Assembly: GCA_027943335.1 (NCBI GenBank)
Contig: BSBK01000966.1
Span: 685,037-749,036 of the forward strand
Length of the DNA stretch: 64,000 bases
Reading direction: 5' to 3'
From: Chamaecyparis obtusa
Lineage: Eukaryota > Streptophyta > Pinopsida > Cupressales > Cupressaceae
In this document: positions 24,856-35,404 of the stretch, one piece after another
Layout of the letters: the number at the start of each line of letters is the position of its first letter
Numbering within the stretch: the first letter of the stretch is position 1
Notes under the pieces: generated by a model
Told to the model about the DNA's origin: nothing
The model's database searches: none
Seen by the model: the letters and a program-made list of their open reading frames with translations, nothing else
Program-made: the position numbers and the translations under genes

Positions 24856-25987
24856 CTACATGTCCAATTCTCGCCTGGCCTTCATTTCTCCTGTCTGTTC
24901 TGCCTTGGCGCTGAGGACATTCAAATGCCCTATGACCTTCTTCTCCACAGTGAAAACATGTTCCACGGAAGCCACCTCTTCCAGATCCTTGTCCTCTTCC
25001 TCTTCCTCTTTGATCTCTATTATTCTGATCCTGGAAGCGATTGGAATTATTTCCTCGCTGATTCTGACTGCTACTAGCCTCATCCTTCTTTTTCGGATCT
25101 TCATTTCAGCCACCATATGACTGTCCACCAGATCGTCCACCACGACCTCTTTCATTTTGTCTGCTCTCAAACTTCTTGTTCAGCTTTTCCTCTACTTTTA
25201 GGGCAAATTGGTATGCCTCCTCAATACTGTTCATTCGAACAAGATTCAGCTCCTCCTGAATGCTTGGCCTTAACCCATTAAGGTATCGGGCAACTTTCTC
25301 CTTATCAGCTTCTGCATGGCTTGTTCTGATGAGAAGTCGATGGAACTCTTCTGTATACTCCTGAAAAGATCTTCCTGCTTGCTTCAAACTTTGCATTTTC
25401 TTTAGTAGATCAAGCTCATAATCAACAGGAATGAACTGTCGCTTCAATTTATCCACCATCCGATCCCATCTTGTGATTTTATCTTTCCCTCTTCTATTTC
25501 GCTCTAATTGAATTTCTTGCCACCAGATCTTCGCATGACCTTTCAATCTGGCTTTCGCAAATTTGACCCTATCAGGATCCTCAACATCTTCGTACTCAAA
25601 ATACTCCTCACATTCATTGATCCAGTCGATCAATTCCTCTGGGTTAAGATTTCCAGAAAATGTAGGAACCTCAATCTTAGGTCTTTTCCCAATCTTGGAA
25701 ATCGCCCGAAAAAGTCTTTCTTCCTCCTGGTTCACAATTTCAGCTTCTCCTTCTTGATATTCTTCTTCGGCTTCATCCTCGCTTTCATCTCTGACATTAA
25801 GATTCATTCCTCTGCAAATTTCTTCTTGCAATGCTCGCACTTGTCTCTGCACCTCTCTAACCTCAGGTGTTACAACACCAGCTCTTCCGCCACGTTCCCT
25901 TCGTGGAGGTATTTTCGCGATGCGCGCTGAAACCCTAGCCACGGTCCTGGTGCAAACTGCCTCACAGTCGGCGATCTGTTTACACAC
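24856..25987 (-). pseudogene. unit 3 gag, one stop
   Basis: Open from the 5' side through the capsid-like block to SGGQSYGG, where an Arg codon CGA has become TGA at 25106. Beyond it the frame continues through the CCHC knuckle straight into protease. The Met of MPPRRERG is Ile (ATA), so no ATG marks the usual start. The longer frame begins at a GTG and is probably not used. Confidence 0.88.
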
Positions 25988-25999
25988 TCAAGAACTCCT

Positions 26000-26011
26000 G
26001 CTCTGATACCA
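26000..26011 (-). promoter_or_regulatory. unit 3 primer binding site (tRNA-iMet)
   Basis: TGGTATCAGAGC on -, two bases from LTR 4. This would be the functional priming site of a transcript starting in LTR 4. Confidence 0.9.
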
Positions 26012-26013
26012 CT

Positions 26014-26875
26014 TGATGAAGGGTGCTCCCCTTAATACCACAAACACATAACAGAAATAGAGAAACAACAACAATATGCAAGAACAGAAAATTGGCTTCT
26101 TATTATCTCCACAAATGTGGAATTACAAACTTTCAGAATTACAATATGCAAAGCCACATGGGCATTCCCTTACAATATTCTGTAGGACAAAGCCTCGAAC
26201 TATTACCCAGATCTACTACCCAGAACTATTCTGAACTGCCTAAGACAATAATACAACCTTCCTTATATAGGCAATTTTCCACTGCCTGAGAAGGTTCCAG
26301 AATTTTAGCCAATAAGGCCGACCAAACTTAGAATTATTTTTTTATTTTACATTTCATTACATCATAGTCGGCTCAAAATAAATTTTGAAACCCGAACAGA
26401 AATTTTGAAGAAAAATCATTTTCCGCCATTTAAGGTGACCCAACTTCCGAAGACCATAAGTCATCACCAGTTGACCCGATTGACTATTGTAACCCCATTT
26501 TGGAAAGGGCGCGAGGAGCTCTACAACACTTGAATTAAGCAAGCTTCATTCAGCCCAAAATTTGACCTCATCCGGGGCCTCTAAAGCTTTCAAAACTGAG
26601 TTCGAAGTTTTTGTACCCTGCTGCCAATACCGAAAATCTTCAATATCTTCCAATATACACTTGATCTGGCAATGAAACTTTACTGGCAAACTAATATGAC
26701 CAAAACGAACCTCCAAGAAAGAAATCGGATCATTCTGAGCACATACAAAAATTACCAAAAATAGTAACTTTCCATAAATAGCAGCTCTGCACAAAATAGC
26801 CCTTATTGAATACAAAAATAGAAATATTTTTGGGTGATGCAAGATTGCTCTTACACCCAGGATGCTCCTGCATCA
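26014..26875 (-). repeat. chromovirus LTR 4 (outermost 5' LTR)
   Basis: 862 bp, ending GCATCA directly before AGATG (26876-26880). As the 5'-most LTR in the - orientation it would carry the promoter for the array. Private changes include TACAACC for TACAGCC and GACCAAAACGAACC for the GACCAAAATGAACC of the other copies. Confidence 0.9.
26261..26270 (-). promoter_or_regulatory. TATA box in chromovirus LTR 4
   Basis: On - the sequence CTATATAAGG, a canonical TATA box, lies mid-LTR. The same motif is present in LTRs 1-3, so each could in principle start a transcript. Confidence 0.55.
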
Positions 26876-26880
26876 AGATG
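26876..26880. repeat. target site duplication AGATG, right copy
   Basis: Pairs with 9480-9484. Removing the array and one copy restores an uninterrupted copia LTR (…TTTGTAGATG joined to AAGGCATG…). Confidence 0.9.
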
Positions 26881-27024
26881 AAGGCATGTATTTGTAAGAT
26901 TGAGCCTAGATTTGGGGTTTCTTCATTGTAAAAATTTATTGCTGTTCTAATTTGTTCTGTTTCTTAAATTATTTCATTTTCTCATAGCTAGATTTTTGAG
27001 CAGCATTAGCTGTAAATTTCTACA
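26881..27024 (+). mobile_element. copia-type element, 5' LTR, second part
   Basis: Continues the LTR begun at 9246. It has a T-rich 3' part and ends TTTCTACA, with CA directly before TGGTATCAGAGC. Total LTR length without the inserted array is about 383 bp, ordinary for copia elements. Confidence 0.75.
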
Positions 27025-27052
27025 TGGTATCAGAGCTACATGGTATCAGAGC
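27021..27052 (+). promoter_or_regulatory. duplicated primer binding site (tRNA-iMet)
   Basis: TACATGGTATCAGAGC occurs twice head to tail (27021-27036 and 27037-27052). The first copy spans the LTR end and the primer binding site; the second adds a complete extra site. Confidence 0.85.
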
Positions 27053-27213
27053 GAGTTGCTAAGAAGGAGAAAAGAAAACTCTTTACTTGCAGGTATTGCA
27101 GATCAGAGCTATTTTAGAATGAATTTTTCATTGTTTTGGGGGTTTCTCTTATTTTCTTTTCTGTATTTATGAACTGAAAATAAAGTTCCAAAAGGGGATA
27201 GTCTAATATTACA

Positions 27214-28365
27214 ATGAGAATTAAATATCATCCGTCTGTCATTAGTTTGGAAGAAGGAAATTATAAGTCTTGGTGTGATGGAATCCTAAAGCATTGCCGA
27301 TGGATTCATCTATTGCCACATTTGTATGAGCTTATTCCTAAACCAAGTTCATGTTGGCAGAAATCTATTTGGAAAAGTAGAAATGATCATGTCTTAGGAT
27401 TAATTGGTTTAAGTGTTGGTGAGCACACATCATGGGCTCTATTGCACATTGAGTGCCCTCGTACTCTTTGGACCATTTTATGGGAAAGATATGGAGATCC
27501 CACTGAACCTCCGTTCTCAGATGATCCAGCTACAGACATGCTTCTCTCCCTTGAGAAAGATGATGATCCTATGTACGACGATGACACTAAAGAGGAACTT
27601 GCTTAATGGAAGAGTCTTGATTGTCTTGATTGCAAAAAGACATCTCCTCCTGATGCTCCTCTTTCTACATCTCCAACATTGGAAGCTATTCAGTCACCTC
27701 CACCTACCGGTTTGATAGAGATCTTGGCTTCTTCAAATGCTACTTCAGATTCTCTTCAACAGGTTCACTCTCGTCTTCAAGATTCAGTTCATTGGGATGA
27801 ATTTCTATCAGACATATCTTTTTTGTTAGTAGAATCCCTCATTTTGGATCTAGATGACACCATTGATTGTATACATCTTCTCTTTGATGATGGTGATTCT
27901 TCTCCAATAGTTGTGAAAGAACATTGTGATCCTCTTCCTTATTCTCTTCATTATCATTCCTCACAGTTTGATATGAGTGTGGATCACTTGGCTCAACATT
28001 TGAAGGAGATTTATTTGCCGTGTGAGGAGATACTTGAGTTTTTGGATCATGCTCTACATCACTTTCTAAACGCTTCTAGATTGTCATATTCAACATTATC
28101 TAATTTTCTTATGACAAGTTTCAGGATCAACATGGAGACCATGGAGCAGTTTTCAAAAGCCTCATACATCTTGAAATCTCTTCCCACATATTCCTTTCAG
28201 GATTTGGGAAATTTCATTCAAGCATATTTGGTTTTATTTCTTCCCAAAGGAAGGAATGTTGTTCGAAGATCATGGACTAGCTTCTACATCCAGTTTCGAG
28301 CATCTATCATTGGCTACACATTATGGAAGACTACATCGCCTCTTGTATTTCACTTTCTTTGAGAT
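27214..28365 (+). pseudogene. copia-type non-autonomous element ORF (Gag-like start, otherwise unknown)
   Basis: A single frame of 383 codons from ATG at 27214 (MRIKYHPSVISLEEGNYKSW) to the stop after FHFL, interrupted by one TAA at 27604 where the context (ELA-stop-WKSLDC) suggests a former Gln. The first 110 residues (GNYKSWCDGILKH, HIECPRTLWTILWERYGD) resemble the N-terminal pattern of copia Gag. The remainder (EFLSDISFLLVESLIL, CEEILEFLDHALHHFL, SFQDLGNFIQAYLVLF) is helical and not recognised. There is no protease, integrase or RT between the LTRs, so the element would need proteins from elsewhere. Confidence 0.6.
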
Positions 28366-28493
28366 CTTCTTGGAGTAAAGAACACTATAATACAGTAGTC
28401 TCATTTCTATGTTGGCATCCATTTTGAGGGGGGGTTTTGTTCCCACTGGGTTTTCCCTCTTTCCTCATTTCTCTTTTCTGGTTAGTTAGAATT

Positions 28494-28502
28494 AAGGGGG
28501 GG
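28494..28502 (+). promoter_or_regulatory. polypurine tract of copia-type element
   Basis: AAGGGGGGG immediately precedes the TG of the 3' LTR at 28503, as expected for the plus-strand primer. It fixes element orientation as +. Confidence 0.85.
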
Positions 28503-28623
28503 TGTTGAAGAATTAATTCCAACTATAAAACTTTCAGTGCATTTATGAAACCGCTGACTGCCACTTGCAGCAGACCATGCTCTTATTCTGCACATGGAAG
28601 TCACCGTCCAGTACAGCCTACCA
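28503..28623 (+). mobile_element. copia-type element, truncated 3' LTR
   Basis: Begins TGTTGAAGAATTAATTCC and matches the 5' LTR until GTACAGCCTACCA, where similarity stops abruptly and phospholipase-like sequence begins. About 260 bp of LTR are missing. Confidence 0.8.
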
Positions 28624-28995
28624 GCTTCTCGTGGGCGTTAACCACTCGCAGGATTTTGACCCCAAGCTCCTTGAAGGCCGAGTTCCCCACCCGTGGTAGT
28701 ATTTTGAATATGGGTCGAAGTCAAAGGCGTCGTAGCAGGCCTGGGCGAGGTCTCCGTATTTGATGAGCTCGCTGCGGAGGAGATGGTCCATTGGCTCCAC
28801 CAGCCCCTCCCAGTTATTCTAACCCTGCACCTCCCTCCACACGTCGCTCAGCTTCCTTGCGCTCCTTCTCTTTGTGCTTATATCCTTGGGATGAGAGTGG
28901 GGGTAATCGTTAGGGATACCGCTGTTTTCTTTGTATTCCTTTTCCACTGTGGTCAACACTTGTGCTGCAGTTGGGGCTGTTGCTCTATGGTTTAA
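28624..28995 (-). pseudogene. phospholipase A1-I-gamma-like gene fragment, internally deleted
   Basis: On - the translation runs KRRSARKLSDVWREVQG, stop, NNWEGLVEPMDHLLRSELI, KYGDLAQACYDAFDFDPYSKY. This is the N-terminal part of plastid-type phospholipase A1 (class I), which releases fatty acids from membrane lipids. Directly after SKY, in another frame, comes PRVGNSAFKELGVKILRVVN then AHEKL, a block that lies roughly 200 residues further on in this family. The whole catalytic centre with the GxSxG serine motif is therefore absent. A stop replaces the Ser after VQG. The 3' end fuses to the copia LTR at about 28623. Non-functional. Confidence 0.82.
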
Positions 28996-31900
28996 TTGTT
29001 GGTTGTTCCGCTTGCTTCAGGTTGCAAGGCACCTTCGGCACGATGCTGGTGCTGTACTCATGTTCATCATTTTTTCAGCGGTTTCGCAACAAAAGTGCGC
29101 TTGATTAAGTATGAGAAAGCAAAAGCAGGAGAAGCGAGTGGAAGAAGGCAGCCCAGTGCTGAAAACAGTGAGGATGAATGCGCATTTGTAACGCTGAGTT
29201 GGGGATTAAAATAAATAAAAATATTTTCCCTCGGAGTCTTGACCCAGTGAGAATTGGATTAAAAATAAAAGAGTTGACTGTAGAGGTCAGTCTATTCTTT
29301 GTTGTAAACTAATATAAAAGGCCGATCGATTCGCTCATCATTAACTGAAAGAGAGTAACCAAGAAACTTCCTCGTCATTTCTAGGTAGCAATATACTGGT
29401 TGCTTTACTTTTCTAGATTCTCTTGTTAAACAATCAAATTCAGAAAAACTAAATCATTTATTTAGATTGTGAAAATCTCATAGCTTTAATATATTGACTT
29501 TTAATGTTGTTTGGAAAATTAATATATTGACTTCTAAAATTGTTAAGAAAATTTCACATTTATTTAGATAGTCTAGATTCTTTCCGGTTGTCTGCCCAAC
29601 CACTCTTATTAAATAATAAATTTATTAAAGTACATAGTTAAATTTTCTTAAAAGTAAATAATATAAGATTATATTTCAAAGTAAAATTAATTTAGTAAAA
29701 TAAAATATGAAGTTATATAAAAGTATAGTTTTGTAAAAGAAATGATCATCAAATTATCAAAATAATATGAAATTAATGATAATATTAAGTTACAATAGTA
29801 ATATTCAAATAATAGGGGCAAGGTTGCGCTTATTTAGATTTTTCCACTACCTAGTTATGGATCACAAGTTACCACCCATCATTAGCAATTGTTCTTCTTA
29901 CGAATATGGTATGATTGATTATGAATAAATCTAGGTAGAGAGATAGCAAAGTCAAGTTCAAAGGAATCTTTCCTAATCAGGAAGGGCCTAACCTGCTATA
30001 GAGAGGATGGTGAGGATTGATTTAAAGGTGAAAATTGTCCACCTTCATTGTTGGAAGGCTAAAGAGCCTAAGGGGTCAAAATATAATATTTTCTCATAAG
30101 TGATAGTTCAAGTGTTGGCTCTGCAACAATTTTAATTTTTTCAATGGTAATATCAAAATTCCAAACAATTATGTCTCTTATTCTAGTAATGGGATCTATT
30201 ATTGAAGGTGGTATCCCAATCACCATGTAACGGACATTTAGAATGAGTGAAAAAATTAATATCCATGTAATAGAATTAGTAAAAATAGTACAATTTATAT
30301 CTTCCGTGCAAATAATGTTATCCAATCTAAAATCATTCCATGATTGAAAGTATCAACAAGAAATTTGGTTCCATCACTCAAAATAAAATTTCCTAAAGCG
30401 AAGGATTTGGTCTCTAAAGCTCAAAAAAGTTATATATCAAGTGCTATGTAGCTTGAGCACAAGAAAAATACTAGAAAAGGTGGATAAGGGTTTCTATTGT
30501 TCTACAAAATGATACTATGGATTAAGAATATCAAGATGAACCAAATAAGTCTCAATTGGCAACCCTTGGTGTAACAAGTGCCAAGTTTACAACAATTTAA
30601 TTAGGCTTTAGAACACCCTTCGAGATTGTATAAAATATTTTTCAAACCCATATGAAATTGGGGAATTGTAGAGATTATCCATCATTCAAATTTTGAATCA
30701 TGGGGAGATGAAACTAGATCCACCTATAGCCTTTCTTAGGAGGGTAATTGTGAAAGGGTGTATTGATCCCATATTAACATGTGATTTGCAATACTTCTAC
30801 CATTATGAGATTGAATAATGTTTTATGTGTAAACTAAGAAGAGACAACATCAACTATAGCTTAGTAGGTCAAATAGCCAACCTAGCATAAAATGAACTTC
30901 ACCATAGCTTGAGGTTAAGAAAGGCATGTTAAATTAACCTTGAATATACATATTGAATATGTTTAAATCCACTTCTAAAGAAATTGTAGTAATGAATATA
31001 AAGAGTCATTACAAGCAACTTTTCTTAAAACAAGTCTGTGGGAGACAACCATATAGAATGTCGGTTGATGGGCTTGTAGCAATTATGAAATTCATCTCCA
31101 TTACAAAGTGGAGATAACTTAATAAACATTCAATCATTCAATTTATTTTTGGTAACAAAAGTATAATTGATTTTTATGGGAATTAGAGCACTGAAAAGGA
31201 ATGAAATCCACTAATCTAGGTAGAATCCCATAATACAATCTAGAGGCAATATAATTTCACACTATAATTTTATAATTTTTGTTACCATCACAAGCTTTAC
31301 CAATCTATTTAGAATGAATAGAAATAACTTGTATGCATACATTTATAAACTCACCCCTCCTAAACATCTTGACCTGTAGTAAATATCCCAAGCGACATAA
31401 GGAAAATATTTATTCCAACCAAACTTGGATGGATGTCTTGAAAGATTTATACAAGTTTGGATCTATGGTGTCTTAAATAGAACCTTGCAAGAATAATAGA
31501 AAACATGGATCCCAACTAGAAACTTAGTGCAAACACATAACTAAACTATTGATCAATGGGAAGGGTTTGGTTATCTAGTAGACAATAATTTTCAATTGAT
31601 TAGTGAAATATTACCAAAATGTAGACTAGTAGGCATAAAAGGTAAAAGTTAGATCACCACAAATTTAAGATTTCTATAGAACCTATATATTTCCATCCAA
31701 AACTATGCAACCATGCTCGAAGATAGGGAAAAGAGTGTTTATAATATTTATTGTCACATTCTATTGGATACTAGAGTTAAAGCAAGGTGACAAAAATATT
31801 GATATATTTGAACTTGTCTTGATGAATTTTATCATCCCCCTTTTTTATTGTAAATAATTATTCATCTTAAAAGTTGACATAGACCAATTTCTAAGAGATA

Positions 31901-32999
31901 GTTCACATAGACGAATAACTTTAACCTATTGTTGTGAAATAAATTTGATAAATCCTCTAGTAGCAAGCACCATGTAGAGTGAAAGCATAAACTAGGGGTA
32001 CTTTTCTTTGTAGAATGGAAAATATCAAAGATTTCAAATTATACATTGTTTCAACTAAATGAGAATAACTACTGAAGGAGTTGTAGTTAGGCCAACATCA
32101 AGGCATGATTGATTCTTTTAATGATCCTTTCAAACCTGCTACATGAAACAGAACAAGTGTATTGAATTGCAAACGTGCTTTGGTAGTCAAGATTTGAGTC
32201 ATGAAGGTCCAACTCGTTGTGCACATAGAACCATGTCTCACTTTCAGCTATTCTTCATTATATAAGGAAACAAACTTGTTCATGAGTTTCTACCTTAAAT
32301 ATATTGAAGTAACCATTAAGAACTCATTGCATCAGTAAAAAGTCATCTACAACCCACCACCAAAGTAGAGTGATCTCAACTTTATCATTAAAGACATCCA
32401 GAAATTGACATTTGAAATCTTAGTTCACACGATTGAAAATGACACATAATACTCTACTAGTAGGATCATATAGTCATAGTAACTGAAAGACTTGCAACTT
32501 GGTATCAACAAATTTTACCATGGCACCTTGACCTTGTTCATGATTACTACTAAAACAAATATGACCTAGCCATATAACATAACATATGAATAAAAACATA
32601 ATTCTAACAACCTTCAATAAAAATAAATAATATCTAAAAAAATAATCTCTATTAAAAAATAATATTTAAACTGTTTATTAGCATCTGAACTTCTACTCAG
32701 ACCAAATGCTTTTATTTGCGCTGTCTCTTAACATTACGAAACGGAAACATGGGATAGGGATATCAAGCTATTCAGTGCACCTATTCCTATCACAAGTCTA
32801 ATTATGTTGTGGGATACCTTTTAAGAAAAAGTTGAGCATCTCTTGAATCCACGTCAGATCTCTGTCTTAAATAAATAATCACTGTTCATTCTGTCTTCGT
32901 CTTTTCCTTTTACAATGTTACAATGTTATAATTAACATGTCAGTAGTATGTTCTTATATGAATGGTTATCTTATAATTTTCCATGTACATGTGCACTAG
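28996..32999. other. about 4 kb without a supported gene
   Basis: 29000-29220 continues ordinary-GC sequence next to the phospholipase fragment. 29400-29820 is strongly AT-rich. 29830-32700 has the composition of old retroelement DNA; on - a stretch near 31490-31360 (HPSKFGWNKYFPYVAWDIYY) is faintly like a gypsy integrase C-terminal segment, but too weak to call. 85 codons open on - at 30068-30325 show no recognisable motif. Confidence 0.4.
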
Positions 33000-33628
33000 T
33001 TGAGTGTCTGAGCTTCGACTTCGACACCGCACACCAGAGGACGCGGTGGAACCTTCACGGAGGTATCATTTACTCATTAGTAGGGTTGTAAATAATATAT
33101 GTAATCTTGATAACTGCATAATTTACTTTTTTTGTTTCATTTTCAGCTTTTGACATTAGAGACTCCTCATCTGTTCATGATACTTTGGATCGTGGAGTAG
33201 CTGCAACAGTAGCTAGTTCTGAAGCACTGATTGAGGTATGAAAGAGATCACTTAACTTTAATCGTTATTTTAATAGTTTGTATTGAATTTTATAATGATA
33301 TCCATGTATGTATTTTAATTATTATTTTGATCATTGTTGTAGGGACTTATGACTCCAGATCGCCAGCATGCGCCTTCGGTGGATGAACATAGTGACTATT
33401 TGCTAGCGGTAAGCCAATATTCAATTTTATGTCATTGTATAATTCAATTTTGATGTATATTAGTTATCTCTATCTAATTTTTTTTTTTATCAGGTCGAGC
33501 TACAGAAGAGTCTAGACAGGAGGACGAGTGAGCGCACTCGGAAGACTACGACATCCATTGCATCTCCATCGACGCGACGATCGAAGACAGCTCGAGATTT
33601 GTTTTCTTCCCTAGCGGGAAAGGACTAG
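33000..33628 (+). CDS. 3' exons of an unknown spliced gene
   Basis: Four exons join in one frame with consensus GT-AG introns: exon A (33000 or earlier-33062), intron 33063-33146, exon B 33147-33235, intron 33236-33342, exon C 33343-33408, intron 33409-33493, exon D 33494-33628. All three introns (84, 107 and 85 bp) have T-rich 3' ends. The product ends SFDFDTAHQRTRWNLHGAFD, then SSSVHDTLDRGVAATVASSE, HAPSVDEHSDYLLAVELQ and a basic Ser/Thr/Arg tail finishing ARDLFSSLAGKD and TAG. No stop or frame error is present. I do not recognise the family; the 5' part was not found. It could be a host gene tail or a gene carried by a DNA transposon. Confidence 0.5.
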
Positions 33629-34647
33629 ATTAGGGATATGGATTTTATGCCTATATGGCATTAGTGGACATATTTTTTGTATATTGTATCAGTGATATGT
33701 TGTACATCCATTTGAATTTGAGGAAGTCAGTTTTACTGTATTGAGAGTAAAGTGCTGATTGGGGGTTACTAGTGTTGGGACCAGTCATGGTCTGAGAGAT
33801 TCATCCATTGGAGGGCCATATTTTATGGCTTGGATGGTCATATTATTTTTTTTTAATGGTTTTTAAACCCTTAGTTTGATTGGGAAGTGTGTGGAGGTGT
33901 TAGATTGGAGAAGCCACAGGTGTGAAGGCCTTAAATAGAGGGTTTTGTAGTTGGTTGTTTAAAACTTGTTGTCTATTCTTGAAAAGTGGAAAATCCTTGG
34001 TTTAGGATCATAATAAAAGACTTTTTTTGGTCATGGAACCCTGGAAGTAAGTGGGTGATAGGGTTTCTTTGTTAGGAGGGGCTAATTAGGCTTGTGAGAA
34101 GAGCACTTAAAAAAGGAAGTCTACACCAGTCAAAGAGTTAAAGTCTTAGATTGATATCAACTTAGGAACTCTGAAAAGGGTACTCAAAAATGAAAAAACA
34201 TTGATAGGTTGTTTGCGAGGTTTGGGAGAAAAACACTGATTTCAGTTTTGGCAGGGCTACTAGGCAGGTCTGGAAGGCTATAGTGGAAGAATGGTGAAAG
34301 ATGAGTGGATAGGAGTGAAAGGGGAGTTTGAACATGTCTAATGTACCATTTTAAGAGGATCCATAGCATTGGGATCAAGGTAAGAAATCTGGTTTGGTTT
34401 TTGGTGTGTTGGAGGCACTAGGTGCACTAAGTGGCCTAGGAGGGTACTGGTGCTTAGAGAGATTGGAACAAAGAAAAGTGATAGTGAACTCATGAGTGTG
34501 GTTGTGGAAGTGACTTAAAAAGTTAGAGAACTCCATTTGATCTTTGAATAGGACTGATTCCTTGAGTTGATTCCAAGTTACTTGTTGAATCCTCGAGTTG
34601 AGTTGGGCTATTTAAGGTGATAGTGGAGGGCTCTGCATCAAGATCGT
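33629..34647. other. 1 kb spacer, nothing recognised
   Basis: Ordinary base composition, no long frame, no clear repeat. It separates the spliced relic from the histone-like sequence. Confidence 0.4.
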
Positions 34648-35030
34648 ATGAAAGGAGAGAATGAAGTAAAGGATTCTCCAAAGCTAAGAAAAGAAAAGAA
34701 AGTGATGTTCAAAAGGAAGAGAATAAGAAAAAAAAGAGGAAGAGAAGTGTAGGAAGTTACAAAAGGTTAATATACAAGGTGTTGAAACAAGTGCATCCCT
34801 CCAAGGGAATATCCAGTCCTGCCATGGATATCATGGAGAGCTTCATGATGGATATTTTTGATAAGATTACTCTTGAGGCTGATTCTCTCCTGAAATATAA
34901 CAAGATTGTGACACTTTCCTCTAGAGAAATTGAGATTGTTGTCAAGTTTGTTCTTCCTAGAGAGTTGGCTAGGCATGCTGCTTCTAAAGGAAGTAAGGCT
35001 GTTACCAAGTTTCCTACTACTCTAGGTTAG
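34648..35030 (+). pseudogene. divergent histone H2B-like gene, N-tail frameshifted
   Basis: From 34749 the frame gives [72 protein letters not shown] and [12 protein letters not shown]. This covers the whole H2B histone fold in order, including the VLKQVHP, TxxSREI and KAVTKF signatures and the C-terminal helix, with many substitutions. Upstream is a Lys-rich tail ([23 protein letters not shown]) as in plant H2B. The only nearby ATG (34648, [12 protein letters not shown]) is in another frame, so a small indel has separated tail from fold. It is either a pseudogene or a divergent variant with an unseen start. No stop occurs within the fold. Confidence 0.75.
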
Positions 35031-35404
35031 GTTTTGTTAGAAGATTTTAGGTTTTTTGTACGTGGTGTTTATGACAGGCTTGTTTAGAAGTTGGTTTTGG
35101 CTTGGGTTTATGTGTCAAAGTTAATGCTGAACTGAGATCTTACTGTATGTCAAGAATTTCTATTATAATTTTTTTATATTAATAATGAGAAATATTTATA
35201 AAACTCAGCTCAATAGGAGCACCGGAGGAAAGAGCTGAGTAGAGAAAACCTTCTGGTATTGCCCCAAAAAATAGAAGAGAAAGGTTGTCATTAAATGTTA
35301 CAAACTTCCTGTTATACATACGGGGTAATGCATGAGCAATTTACAATCCACCCAATTTATAGTGCTATATAAATTTGACATGTTACGATATTTTGTATCT
35401 CCAT
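35031..35404. other. spacer, nothing recognised
   Basis: About 370 bp of mixed composition between two opposite-facing coding relics. No repeat or motif can be supported. Confidence 0.4.

Larger units (their letters stand above)
9485..26875 (-). mobile_element. tandem chromovirus array: LTR-int-LTR-int-LTR-int-LTR
   Basis: Four LTRs of 861-862 bp (TGATG...CATCA in + orientation) alternate with three internal regions of 4647-4649 bp; unit starts are spaced 5509, 5510 and 5510 bp. The gene order on -, Gag, protease, RT, RNase H, integrase, chromodomain, defines a Ty3/gypsy chromovirus. The 5-bp duplication AGATG flanks only the outside. Each unit has private substitutions and indels, which argues against an assembly duplicate. 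Unequal recombination between LTRs of sister or homologous copies is the simplest origin. Confidence 0.92.

Noticed and set aside
9494..26289. Small + strand open frames within the LTRs and opposite the chromovirus genes (for example the 88-codon frame beginning MLPLIPQTH in each LTR)
   Set aside because: They repeat only because the LTRs repeat. They lie opposite or outside real coding, have no motif, and cross the LTR edge and promoter region.
9485..26875. Assembly artefact creating the triplicate
   Set aside because: Every unit and LTR has private substitutions and indels, and the outer target duplication is intact; this is unlikely for a false duplication, though long reads should confirm.
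29000..32990. Possible gypsy integrase or copia coding traces on -
   Set aside because: Only isolated weak resemblances (near 31400) with stops every few codons; not enough to annotate an element.
34757..35008. Open frames on - opposite the histone-like sequence
   Set aside because: They are antisense shadows of the H2B-like frame.
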